From NCBI RefSeq assembly GCF_001425025.1, contig NZ_LMDE01000009.1, forward strand, positions 63,047 through 127,046: DNA of 64,000 nt, given 5' to 3'. The stretch is from Nocardioides sp. Root122 (GTDB lineage Bacteria > Actinomycetota > Actinomycetes > Propionibacteriales > Nocardioidaceae). The translations under genes were made by a program, and so were the position numbers. The notes beneath the pieces were generated by a model. That model did no database searches. It worked only from the letters and a program-made list of their open reading frames with translations, and was not told the origin of the DNA. The stretch's first letter is position 1. Each line of letters starts with the position of its first letter. This document shows positions 8,175 to 16,192 of this stretch, in pieces.

Positions 8175-8530
8175 GCAAGTACCTCATGGACAAGTTCCTC
8201 TTCACCGTCGACCGCGACCCGGCGCTCGTCGAGCGCTACCGCGGGGACCCGCGCGGCACGGTCGAGTGGTGGGAGGCCGAGGAGGCCAACCGGATCCTCA
8301 ACTGCATCTCCGACGAGCGCTCCACCTGGCTGGCGTTCGAGGACGACGAGCGCGAGGCGCTGGCGACCCACGACCACGTGAGGCTCTTCGAGCTCGGCGC
8401 CCACCCGTTCCTCACGCTCACGCTGTTCATCGCGATGTTCGAGCGCGACCACGGACCGCTCGAGTACCAGCTCGCCTACGGCGAGGCGCTGAAGCACCTG
8501 TCGCTGCCCTATCCCGACATCGCGACCTGA
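8171..8530 (+). CDS. LigA-like small subunit of extradiol dioxygenase
   Basis: 119 aa, GTG start overlapping the LigB stop (GTGA). Small helical subunit of the LigAB type: KYLMDKFLFTVDRDPALVERY at the start and EREALATHDHVRLFELGAHPF in the middle are typical. In known enzymes this subunit caps the active site of the beta subunit and shapes substrate binding. Strict translational coupling to the catalytic subunit fits an equimolar complex. The order here is beta then alpha, the reverse of the Sphingobium ligAB order. Confidence 0.87.
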   Translation: MSKYLMDKFLFTVDRDPALVERYRGDPRGTVEWWEAEEANRILNCISDERSTWLAFEDDEREALATHDHVRLFELGAHPFLTLTLFIAMFERDHGPLEYQLAYGEALKHLSLPYPDIAT

Positions 8531-9522
8531 TGCGCGCCGCGGTCCTGCGCCCCCACGGTGCCGCGCCGGCGTACGCCGAGCACCCCGACCCGGTCCCGGG
8601 GGACGGCGAGGTGCTGGTCCGCGTCACGGCGGCCCCGGTCGTCCCGCTGGACCTGCTGTGCGCCAGCGGCACGTCCTACTTCGGTGCGCGCACGCTGCCC
8701 TACGTGCCGGGCGTGCAGGGGGTGGGCGAGGTGGTGTCCGGTGGCGATCTCGCGCCCGGGACGCGGGTGTTCGTGTCGACCTCGGCCGGGATGGCCGACG
8801 GCGACGGGGCGCTGGCCGAGCTGTGCGTGGTGCCCGCAGCGGGAGTTGTGCCCCTCCCGGCGGATCGGCGCGTCGACGACGTCACCCTCGCCGCTCTCGG
8901 GCTGTCCGGGGTCGCGGCGTGGCAGGCGCTCGCCTGGCGCGCGGGGCTCCGGCCGGGCGAGACCGTCGTGGTGCTGGGCGCCGGTGGCGCCGTCGGCCAG
9001 GCGGCCATCGGTGCAGCGCGTGCCCAGGGCGCCGGACGGGTCGTGGCCGTGTGCCGTGCCGGCGACTCGGCAGCGCGGGCGGCCGCGCAGGGTCCCGACG
9101 CCGTCGTGGAGATCGGTCAGGCGGCGCCGCAGGAGCTCGCCGAGGCGCTGCTCGAGGTGCTCCCGGGCCGCGCGGACGTGGTCGTCGACCCGGTGTTCGG
9201 CTGGGTCGCGGAGGCGGCGCTGCGGGTGATGGCCCCCGGCGGCCGGCTGGTCAACCTCGGCGGGTCCGTCTCCGACGGCGCGACGGTCTCGTCCGCAGCT
9301 CTGCGCGGCGGCTCGGTCTCGCTGCTCGGCTACACCAACAACGCGCTCGACCCCGGCCAGCGGGCGGAGGCGCTGACGGCCGTGGCGCAGCTCGCCGCGG
9401 ACGGCCGGATCGGGGTGGCGCACGCGGCGCGGCCGCTCAGCCAGGTCGAGGAGGCGTGGCAGGAGCAGCGCGGCGGGTCCGGCGTACGCCAGGTGCTGGA
9501 GCCCGCGAGGATGGCTCCGTGA
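8530..9522 (+). CDS. MDR family NAD(P)H-dependent oxidoreductase (quinone-oxidoreductase-like)
   Basis: 330 aa, start overlapping the LigA stop by one base (TGATG). Medium-chain dehydrogenase/reductase with a GroES-like N-terminal domain (about 1-125) and a Rossmann domain with VVLGAGGAVGQAAIGAARAQGA (about 150-172) for the dinucleotide. No Cys ligands for a catalytic zinc are apparent, so it looks like the zinc-free quinone/enoyl reductase branch. Position in the ring-cleavage operon suggests reduction or oxidation of a ring-opened intermediate. Substrate inferred only from context. Confidence 0.85.
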   Translation: MRAAVLRPHGAAPAYAEHPDPVPGDGEVLVRVTAAPVVPLDLLCASGTSYFGARTLPYVPGVQGVGEVVSGGDLAPGTRVFVSTSAGMADGDGALAELCVVPAAGVVPLPADRRVDDVTLAALGLSGVAAWQALAWRAGLRPGETVVVLGAGGAVGQAAIGAARAQGAGRVVAVCRAGDSAARAAAQGPDAVVEIGQAAPQELAEALLEVLPGRADVVVDPVFGWVAEAALRVMAPGGRLVNLGGSVSDGATVSSAALRGGSVSLLGYTNNALDPGQRAEALTAVAQLAADGRIGVAHAARPLSQVEEAWQEQRGGSGVRQVLEPARMAP

Positions 9523-10592
9523 CCAGCGACCCCGTGTTCGGCCAGATGCCCGACGGGCGTGACGTCCACCTGCTCACCATCGGCGCCGAGCCGGGCCCGG
9601 TCGTCGAGGTGCTCAGCCTCGGCGCGACGGTGCACCGGATGGTCGTCACCGGGGGCGACGGCGAGCGGCGCAACGTGGTGCTGGGCCAGCCCGACGTCGC
9701 CGAGCGGCTCGCCAGCAGCGACTACCTCGGGGGGACCATCGGGCGCTACGCCAACCGCATCGCGGGCGGCCGGTTCCCCCTCGACGGCCGGGAGGTCGAG
9801 GTGCGCACGCACGACCGTGGCAACAGCCTGCACGGCGGTCCCGACGGGTTCGACGCCCGCGTCTGGGACGTCGTCTCGCACACCACCGACGAGGTCGTGC
9901 TGACGCTGGTCAGCCCGGACGGCGACCAGGGCTTCCCGGGGACCGTGACGACCACGGTCCGCTACCGCGTCGACGGCGACACCGTGCGGGTCGAGATGGC
10001 GGCGACCACCGACGCCACCACGGTCGTGAACCTGACCAACCACGCCTACCTCAACCTCGACGGCGAGGGCGCCGGGACGATCGACGACCACGAGCTGGTG
10101 GTGGAGGCCGACGACTACACCCCGGTCGACGCCACCGGGATCCCGCTCGGCGACCACGCGCCGGTCGCCGGCACGCCCTTCGACCTGCGTGCCCCGACCG
10201 TGCTCGGGCCGGTGCTCCGCACCGACCACCCGCAGGTCGTCGACGCCCAGGGCATCGACCACAACTACGTCGTGCGCGGCACCGGACTGCGTCGCGCGGC
10301 CGTCCTCGGCTCGCCGGCGACGCGGACGAGCGTCGAGCTCTGGACCGACCAGCCGGGCCTGCAGGTCTACACCGGCAACTTCCTCGACGGCACGCGGCGC
10401 TCGACGACCGGCGCCCTCTACCGTCAGGGCGACGGCATCGCCCTCGAACCGCAGCTGTTCCCCGACTCACCGAACCGGCCGGAGTGGCCCTCGGCCGTGC
10501 TCGAGCCCGGCGAGACCTACTCGGCCACGCTCGAGTGGCGCTTCAACCAGGGGCGGGACGAGCCGCCTGGCGCCCGGACGGGCCGTTTCTAG
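9519..10592 (+). CDS. galM: Aldose 1-epimerase (galactose mutarotase-like)
   Basis: 357 aa, GTG start overlapping the previous stop (GTGA). Family landmarks: GGTIGRYANRI near residue 70, NLTNHAYLNL with the catalytic His around 175-180, and LEPQLFPDSPN with the catalytic Glu near the C-terminus. The usual activity is interconversion of alpha and beta anomers of aldoses. It is the last gene of the CoA-transferase/LigAB operon, which is unexpected: either it acts on a sugar moiety released from the catabolised substrate, or it is simply cotranscribed. The alditol oxidase on the opposite arm would fit a sugar-linked substrate, but this is weak inference. The stop codon lies in the loop of a strong inverted repeat. 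Confidence 0.92.
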   Translation: MTSDPVFGQMPDGRDVHLLTIGAEPGPVVEVLSLGATVHRMVVTGGDGERRNVVLGQPDVAERLASSDYLGGTIGRYANRIAGGRFPLDGREVEVRTHDRGNSLHGGPDGFDARVWDVVSHTTDEVVLTLVSPDGDQGFPGTVTTTVRYRVDGDTVRVEMAATTDATTVVNLTNHAYLNLDGEGAGTIDDHELVVEADDYTPVDATGIPLGDHAPVAGTPFDLRAPTVLGPVLRTDHPQVVDAQGIDHNYVVRGTGLRRAAVLGSPATRTSVELWTDQPGLQVYTGNFLDGTRRSTTGALYRQGDGIALEPQLFPDSPNRPEWPSAVLEPGETYSATLEWRFNQGRDEPPGARTGRF

Positions 10593-10602
10593 ACCCGTCC
10601 GG
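10574..10602 (+). terminator. Inverted repeat at the galM stop, probable terminator
   Basis: Perfect 9-bp arms CCGGACGGG (10574-10582) and CCCGTCCGG (10594-10602) around an 11-nt loop that holds the TAG stop. No T-tract follows, as is common in GC-rich actinobacteria. A second perfect palindrome, CGGTCCCGGGACCG, follows at 10615-10628. Confidence 0.55.
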
Positions 10603-10614
10603 ACTTCACCCAGG

Positions 10615-10815
10615 CGGTCCCGGGACCGACTGTGGCGCCCCCAGAGGGTTCCCCGTGCAGGGGAGTCCCATGAGCGCTGGCGGCGTCGGATGTCGATCGG
10701 ACCCCGTGAGCGTGGTCACCGTCGAGCGCCATGGCCTGCGCAGCCGGTTGAGGATCTCCGGTTTGGGTCGACCCGGAGCGGGAAGGAACGGCGCGAACGT
10801 CAGGACCGCCCTGAC
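10615..10815 (+). promoter_or_regulatory. Structured 5' region upstream of the secreted coiled-coil gene
   Basis: The 252-bp gap 10593-10844 holds no credible gene but a string of potential stems: palindrome 10615-10628, TCCCC/GGGGA hairpin 10650-10664, nested GGGTCGACCC (10765-10774) inside CTCCGG/CCGGAG (10756-10778), and GTCAGG-ACCGC-CCTGAC (10799-10815). They could be a leader RNA or protein-binding sites. No known riboswitch core was recognised. Confidence 0.35.
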
Positions 10816-10844
10816 CGAGCACCACCCGTCAGGAGACGTCCGAG

Positions 10845-12146
10845 ATGAAGACCGGCACCCGCACCGCCTCGTGGCTCACCGCCGCCGCCCTGTCCGTGTC
10901 TCTGTCCGTGTCCATGGCTGCACCCGCAGCCCTGGCCGCCGACACGAGCAGGGAGGCGAGCGGTGTCTCCGCCCGCACCGAGAGCCACGGGATCGACGCC
11001 CGGCAGGCCGCCACGCTCAAGGAGCTGAAGGCCCGGCTGCGCAAGGCCGTGAAGGCCAAGCGGAAGAAGGCCACCGCGGTCGGCACGGCCACGACCAGGC
11101 TCCAGGCCCTCCGCGACGCCGGCACCGCCGCGATCTTCACCTACCAGGGTGCGTCCGTGGCGCTCGACGAGGCTCGCGCCAAGCACGCCGCCGCCAAGGC
11201 GGCCCTCGACCGCACCCAGGGCCTCGTCGCCAACGAGGACGCACTCTGGGCCGACCTGCGCCAGCGGATGACGACAGCCGAGGCCGGCTACCAGCCCCTG
11301 CGGGCTGCCTACGACGCCGCCGTCGCCAGGCGGACCGAGCTGCAGAACGCCGTGCAGGCCCTGCGCACCCAGCGGGAGACCGCCTTGGCGAACCAGAACG
11401 AGGCAGCAGTGGCTGCCAGCAACGTGCAGGCCGAGATCGCTCAGGCCAAGGACGCGCTCAACGCCGCCCGGGCCGACGAGCAGAGGGCACTGGCCTACGT
11501 CGAGGACTGCCGCCTCGACTTCGCCCGTCGTCAGGCCCAGTGGGACGACACCCGCAAGCGCAACGGGCACTGGGAGGGGCTGCGCAACGGGACGTGGCGC
11601 CCGGTTGCCGGCCTCGATGACGCGGAGGCCCTGCTGGAGCGGGCCGTGGCCGAGCTCCGCGCCGCGGAGAGCCGGGTGGCCGACGTCCTGAACCACCTCA
11701 ACCAGCTCGACGCCCAGCTGACCGAGATCCAGACGGCCATCCAGCACTGGGCTGACGTCGCCGCTGACCTGGGTCGCCAGATCGACGGCTACGCGCAGCC
11801 GCTGGCCGACCAGGACGCCGCCGTCGCCTCTGCGAGCGCCGCCATGGACGCCTACTACGCACAGCACATCGACCCGCTCCACAAGGAGGCCGACCAGCTC
11901 CGCACGGACCTCGAGGCGGCCAAGGCGAACCTGCCGGCCCTGGTCGCGGCGGAGAAGCCACTGGCGGACGCGGTGACCCAGGCGAGCGCCGCCCTGGCGG
12001 CCGCGACCCCGGCCTACCAGTCCGCGCAGGCGGCGATCGACGCGGCGGAGCTGGTCCTGACCAAGGCACGCGACGCCCTGGGCAAGGCCGAGTCGAAGGT
12101 CAAGAAGCTCAAGAAGCAGATCCGCAAGGCGAAGTCCCGGCGCTGA
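10845..12146 (+). CDS. Secreted coiled-coil protein of unknown function
   Basis: 433 aa, ATG preceded by AGGAGA about 9 nt upstream. A Sec-type signal peptide is clear: KTGTRTAS, a hydrophobic Ala/Ser/Val stretch, and cleavage probably after ALAA near residue 31. The rest is almost all Ala-, Glu-, Gln- and Arg-rich heptad-like helix, interrupted near residues 235-260 by a GHWEGLRNGTW segment. The tail is Lys/Arg-rich (KVKKLKKQIRKAKSRR), suggesting binding to an anionic surface or polymer. No enzymatic domain such as NlpC/P60 was seen. It resembles the coiled-coil halves of actinobacterial cell-wall proteins in general character only. The 3' end overlaps the convergent MFS gene by 38 bp. Confidence 0.8.
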   Translation: MKTGTRTASWLTAAALSVSLSVSMAAPAALAADTSREASGVSARTESHGIDARQAATLKELKARLRKAVKAKRKKATAVGTATTRLQALRDAGTAAIFTYQGASVALDEARAKHAAAKAALDRTQGLVANEDALWADLRQRMTTAEAGYQPLRAAYDAAVARRTELQNAVQALRTQRETALANQNEAAVAASNVQAEIAQAKDALNAARADEQRALAYVEDCRLDFARRQAQWDDTRKRNGHWEGLRNGTWRPVAGLDDAEALLERAVAELRAAESRVADVLNHLNQLDAQLTEIQTAIQHWADVAADLGRQIDGYAQPLADQDAAVASASAAMDAYYAQHIDPLHKEADQLRTDLEAAKANLPALVAAEKPLADAVTQASAALAAATPAYQSAQAAIDAAELVLTKARDALGKAESKVKKLKKQIRKAKSRR

Positions 12147-13383
12147 CCGTGACCGGGGCCGGCGCCGGCGTCGGCGTCGGTCCCGTGCTCGCGGCTCGCA
12201 GCCGTGCCTGCTGCGAGGTCATCAGCGCCGCCGCCACCACGGTGGCGCCGACCGTGACGCCGAAGGCCGCGGTCGCGCCGGACGCGTCGGCCAGCCGGCC
12301 CGCGAGGCTCGAGCCCAGTGCGTACCCCAGGCCGGTCGCGCTGGCCAGCATCGTCATCGCCGCACCGACGCGGGCAGGCGGCACCACGCGCTCGGCGAGC
12401 GAGAAGACCGCGATCATGTAGGGCGCGACGGCGAAGCCGAGCACCAGCACCGTCGCGGTCGTCCCGAGCAGGCTGTCCACGAGGAGCAGCGGGACGGAGA
12501 ACGCGAGCAGCGCCCACGCCGCGACCAGGGCACGTCGTTCGTGGCCGATGCGCTCGGGGACGTACGCCGTCGCCAGCCCGGCGAGCGCGCTGCCCACGCC
12601 GAGCGTGGCGTGGACGAAGCCAGCCAGCCCCGGGCTGCCGAGATCGGTGGCGAGGACCGTGGCCCCGGTCTGCGTGGCGCCGAACAGGGAGCCGATGGTG
12701 ACCTGCGCGACGGCCAGGACGACGAAGGCGGGGACGAGGAGCCGCCCGGTCGCCACGGCGCGGGTGCCGTCGTGGGCGAGGCGCGCGGACGGGTCGAGGG
12801 CGAAGAGCGACCCGAAGACGGCGAGCAGCACGGCGGCCAGCAGCAGCGCGCCCGACGGCGAGACCGCGGCGACGGAGAGACCGACCAGCGCGGGGCCGAT
12901 GGCGAAGGACGCCTCGTCGGCCGCTCCCTCGTAGGAGAAGGCCGCGTCGACCAGTCGACGCTGGTGGGCGCCGGTGGAGCGGGTGAGGGGGCGCCAGCGC
13001 ACGCGCGCCAGCGGGCCGACCTGGGGGAGGGCCAGTCCGGTGGCGGCGGCGGTCAGCACGACGAGCGCGTCGGTGGCGTCACTGCGCACGACCGCGACGA
13101 GCGCGACGAGGCCGGCCGCGCCGAGCAGCGACTGGGCCAGCACGACGTGCCGCTGCCCGATGCGGTCCGCGAGGCTGCCTGCGACCGGCGCGCCGACGGC
13201 GTTCGCGACCGCGAGCGCACCGGCGCTCAGGCCGCCGAGGCCGTAGCTGCCGCTGGCCGTGGCGACGAGGAGGAGGGTGCCGAGCTGGCTCATGGCGAGC
13301 GGCAGCCGGCCGATGAACGCCACGGCGACGTAGGTCGGGCCGGCCAGCTGCAGGAGTCGGCGGTAGGAGGCGAGGGGGCTCAC
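12109..13383 (-). CDS. MFS transporter
   Basis: 424 aa from GTG at 13383, chosen because GAAGGA lies about 7 nt upstream and the upstream in-frame extension is not hydrophobic. About 12 hydrophobic segments and the MFS motif after TM2 (SLADRIGQRHVV) are visible. The overall look is that of drug/metabolite exporters of the YbfB/AraJ type, but the substrate is unknown. The C-terminal tail is Pro/Thr/Ala-rich and its last 12 codons are encoded antisense to the end of the coiled-coil gene (12109-12146). It is divergent from a quinone reductase gene. Confidence 0.88.
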   Translation of the reverse strand: MSPLASYRRLLQLAGPTYVAVAFIGRLPLAMSQLGTLLLVATASGSYGLGGLSAGALAVANAVGAPVAGSLADRIGQRHVVLAQSLLGAAGLVALVAVVRSDATDALVVLTAAATGLALPQVGPLARVRWRPLTRSTGAHQRRLVDAAFSYEGAADEASFAIGPALVGLSVAAVSPSGALLLAAVLLAVFGSLFALDPSARLAHDGTRAVATGRLLVPAFVVLAVAQVTIGSLFGATQTGATVLATDLGSPGLAGFVHATLGVGSALAGLATAYVPERIGHERRALVAAWALLAFSVPLLLVDSLLGTTATVLVLGFAVAPYMIAVFSLAERVVPPARVGAAMTMLASATGLGYALGSSLAGRLADASGATAAFGVTVGATVVAAALMTSQQARLRAASTGPTPTPAPAPVTVSAGTSPCGSAS

Positions 13384-13543
13384 AGGTGGGTCCTTCAGGG
13401 TGCGTCGGAACGACGCGCCGAACCCACCTCCAAGACGCGTGAAACCCTGTGCTGCTCCAGATCGTACGGGCTCGGCCCCTGCGGGCATGGATCGGCGCTG
13501 GTAGGTGTTGGGGGCAGACACACCTCCGACGAAGGGCAACCCC

Positions 13544-14560
13544 ATGCGTGCTGTGGTCTACACCGAGAGCGGCGACTCCTCCGTGCTGGAGGTGGTCGAG
13601 CGCGAGGCGGCGGAGCCGGGACCCGGTGAGGTCCGGGTGCGGGTCGTCCGCGCCGGCGTGAACCCGACGGACTGGAAGTTCCGGGCCGGCGGCATGGGCG
13701 AGCTCGCCTTCCCCGAGATCGTGCCCGGCCAGGACGGCGCCGGCGTGATCGACGCAGTGGGGTCCGGCGTCACCGACCTCGCCGTCGGCGACCGCGTCTG
13801 GACGATCCTCGCCCAGCACACCCGGCCCGGTGGCACGGCGCAGGAGCAGGTCGTCCTGCCAGTGGCACACGTGGTCCCGCTTCCCGACGCGGCGTCGTAC
13901 GACGTGGGGGCGTCGCTCGGCGTCCCGGCCGTCACCGCGCACCGCGCGCTGACCACGTCCGAGGACGGACCGGACCGGCTCTCGCCGGGCGCGATGGACG
14001 GCATGACGGTGCTCGTGGCCGGCGGCGCCGGCGCGGTCGGCAACGCCGCCGTCCAGCTGGCCCGGTGGGCGGGTGCGACCGTGATCAGCACGGTCAGCAG
14101 CGACGAGAAGGCAGCGCTGGCGCAGGCCGCCGGAGCCCAGCACACCGTGAACTACCGCGAGGCGGACACCGTCGCCGCGGTCCGCGAGATCGCCCCGGAC
14201 GGGGTGGACCTCGTGGTCGAGGTGGCACCGGCACAGAACCTGCGCACCGACCTCCAGGTCATCAAGCCGCGCGGCACGATCGCGATCTACGCCAACAACG
14301 GCGGCGACGAGGTCACCCTCAGCGTCCGGGAGACCTTCTCGACCAACGCCCGCTTCCAGTGGGTGCTGCTCTACACCGTGGGCCCGGCAGCGCTGCGGGC
14401 CGCGGCGGAGGACATCACGGCCGCGCTCGTGGACGGCGCGTTCGGGGTCGGCGACGACCACGGCCTGCCGCTCCACCACTACCCGCTCGAGCAGACGGCC
14501 GACGCGCACGCCGCGGTCGAGGACGGCGCCGTCGGCAAGGTGCTCCTCGACGTGGGGTGA
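13544..14560 (+). CDS. NADPH:quinone reductase-like MDR protein
   Basis: 338 aa from ATG at 13544; GAAGGG lies about 7-8 nt upstream. Medium-chain dehydrogenase/reductase with a GroES-like N-terminus (GVNPTDWKFRAGG, about residues 38-50) and Rossmann motif VLVAGGAGAVGNAAVQLARWAGA (about 156-178). No structural or catalytic zinc Cys set is seen, which fits the quinone reductase/zeta-crystallin branch that reduces quinones or enones with NADPH. It faces an MFS exporter across a 160-bp gap, which would suit a detoxification pair. Substrate unknown. Confidence 0.88.
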   Translation: MRAVVYTESGDSSVLEVVEREAAEPGPGEVRVRVVRAGVNPTDWKFRAGGMGELAFPEIVPGQDGAGVIDAVGSGVTDLAVGDRVWTILAQHTRPGGTAQEQVVLPVAHVVPLPDAASYDVGASLGVPAVTAHRALTTSEDGPDRLSPGAMDGMTVLVAGGAGAVGNAAVQLARWAGATVISTVSSDEKAALAQAAGAQHTVNYREADTVAAVREIAPDGVDLVVEVAPAQNLRTDLQVIKPRGTIAIYANNGGDEVTLSVRETFSTNARFQWVLLYTVGPAALRAAAEDITAALVDGAFGVGDDHGLPLHHYPLEQTADAHAAVEDGAVGKVLLDVG

Positions 14561-14569
14561 GGGACGCCC

Positions 14570-15382
14570 TCAGAACAGCTGGGGCACGAACGTCTGCTCG
14601 TGCAGCGGCGGCCTGACGTAGGGGATGTCGCGCACCTCCGGCAGCTCGACGCGCGGGGGCGCGACGTCCTCGTAGTCGAACTGCGCGAGCAGGTGGCTGA
14701 TGCAGTTGAGCCGGGAGGCGAGCTTGTCGTCGGACGGCACGACGTACCAGGGCGCCTGCTTGATGTCGGTGTACTGGAAGGTGGTGTCCTTCGCCATCGA
14801 GTAGCGGACGTAGAGCTCGCGCTCGGCGAGGTCCATGTCGGAGAGCTTCCAGCGCTTGAGCGGCTCGTTGTTGCGGGCCTCGAAGCGTCGCTGCTGCTCC
14901 TCGGCGCTGACCGAGAACCAGTACTTCAGCACCACGATCCCCGAGCGCACGAGCATCCGCTCGAGCTCGGGACAGCTGCGCAGGAACTCCTGGTGCTCGT
15001 CCTCGGTGCAGAAGCCCATCACCCACTCGACGTTCGAGCGGTTGTACCAGGACCGGTCGAACAGGACCATCTCGCCGGCGGCGGGCAGGTGCTCGACGTA
15101 GCGCTGGAAGTACCACTGCGTGCGCTCGCGGTCGGTCGGCTTGGGCAGCGCCGCGATCCGCACGGTGCGAGGGCTGGTGCGCTCGGTGATCCGCTTGATC
15201 ACCCCGCCCTTGCCGGCGGAGCCGCGGCCCTCGAAGAGCACGACGACACGCAGGCCCTGGCTCTGGATCCAGTACTGCAGCAGCACGAGCTGCTCCTGCA
15301 GCCGCTTCATCTCCGCCTCGTAGACCGACGTGCGCAGGCGCCCCTTCGCGGTGTAGCGCTGGTCCCTGGTCGTCTCGTCCAT
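14570..15382 (-). CDS. ppk2: Polyphosphate kinase 2 (PPK2)
   Basis: 270 aa from ATG at 15382, with GGGAG 5 nt upstream. PPK2 proteins transfer phosphate between polyphosphate and nucleotides (GDP/ADP or NMP, by subclass). The Walker A motif EGRGSAGKGG is at residues 51-60 and the Walker B/lid motif DRSWYNR begins at Asp109. The single-domain length of about 270 aa fits class I or III. Basic residues around TSPRTVRIAALPKPTDRERTQW are typical of the polyphosphate channel. Convergent with the preceding reductase, 9 bp apart. Subclass not assigned. Confidence 0.93.
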   Translation of the reverse strand: MDETTRDQRYTAKGRLRTSVYEAEMKRLQEQLVLLQYWIQSQGLRVVVLFEGRGSAGKGGVIKRITERTSPRTVRIAALPKPTDRERTQWYFQRYVEHLPAAGEMVLFDRSWYNRSNVEWVMGFCTEDEHQEFLRSCPELERMLVRSGIVVLKYWFSVSAEEQQRRFEARNNEPLKRWKLSDMDLAERELYVRYSMAKDTTFQYTDIKQAPWYVVPSDDKLASRLNCISHLLAQFDYEDVAPPRVELPEVRDIPYVRPPLHEQTFVPQLF

Positions 15383-15496
15383 GCCGTCTCCCGCGGGTGC
15401 CGGCCCACCCGTCCTTGGCTCCGGGCGGACCACTGGTGAGAATGATGCTCCTATGGAGGGGCCTGCCGGCGAGGCGGGCGAGCAGAGGGAGCGTCG

Positions 15497-16186
15497 TTGT
15501 CCACGCAGAACGCCAACATGTCGGAGTTCGCCGACCTTGCCCGCGCCTTCGGGGCGGCCGACGGTGAAGGGGACCGGCTGACGCTGGCCGTGGAGGCGGC
15601 CGTCGAGCTGATCCCGGGGTGCCTGCACGCCGGCATCACCATCAACCGCGGTGGGGAGTGCCACACGCTGGCGTTCTCCGACGAGGTCACGCCGGTCATC
15701 AACTCGTTGCAGAACGAGCTCGGTGAGGGCCCGTGCAAGTCCGCGGACCGCGAGGAGGAGGTCGTGGTGATCACCGACCTCGCCAGGGACGAGCGCTGGT
15801 CGGGCTGGGGGGCCCGCGTGCACGGCGACTTCCGGATCGGGTCGGTCATCTCGATCCTGGTCTTCACCGGGCGGGGGGTCTACGGCACCCTGAGCCTCTA
15901 CGGCGCGGGCCGCGGCGCCTTCGACGCCGACGACCTCGCGACCGCGCAGGCCCTCGCGGGGCACCTCGCGGTGGCGATGGCCGCCGGTCGCGAGATCGAG
16001 GGCATGGGCGTCGCCCTGCAGAGCCGGACGGTCATCGGGCAGGCGGAGGGCATGGTGATGGAGCGCCTCGGCGTCGACGCCGACCAGGCCCTGGCCTACC
16101 TCAAGCGCGTGTCGTCCCACACCAACACCAAGCTCGTGCAGGTCGCCCAGCAGATCGTGCTCACCCGAGAGCTGCCCGAGGGCTGA
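15497..16186 (+). CDS. GAF-ANTAR domain protein (1)
   Basis: 229 aa from TTG at 15497, supported by GAGGGAG 5 nt upstream; the first in-frame ATG (codon 8) has no ribosome binding site. The N-terminal GAF domain (about 20-165, with the NELGEGPCKSADR signature) senses a small ligand or redox state. The C-terminal ANTAR helix bundle (about 172-225, LQSRTVIGQAEGMVMERLGV...) is the RNA-binding antitermination output. Such proteins bind paired hairpins in mRNA leaders. It is the first of seven ANTAR proteins in the window. The TTG start implies low translation. Ligand and RNA targets unknown. Confidence 0.9.
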   Translation: MSTQNANMSEFADLARAFGAADGEGDRLTLAVEAAVELIPGCLHAGITINRGGECHTLAFSDEVTPVINSLQNELGEGPCKSADREEEVVVITDLARDERWSGWGARVHGDFRIGSVISILVFTGRGVYGTLSLYGAGRGAFDADDLATAQALAGHLAVAMAAGREIEGMGVALQSRTVIGQAEGMVMERLGVDADQALAYLKRVSSHTNTKLVQVAQQIVLTRELPEG

Positions 16187-16192
16187 CGGGGC

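Noticed and set aside
10593-10844. Possible c-di-AMP (ydaO-type) or other riboswitch before the secreted coiled-coil gene
   Set aside because: Stems are present and the downstream gene type would fit, but the conserved cores of the known class could not be found; reported only as a structured region.
13503-13525. AGGTGT/ACACCT inverted repeat with an 11-nt spacer before the quinone reductase at 13544
   Set aside because: Six-base arms at this spacing are expected by chance in such DNA and there is no matching regulator gene beside it.
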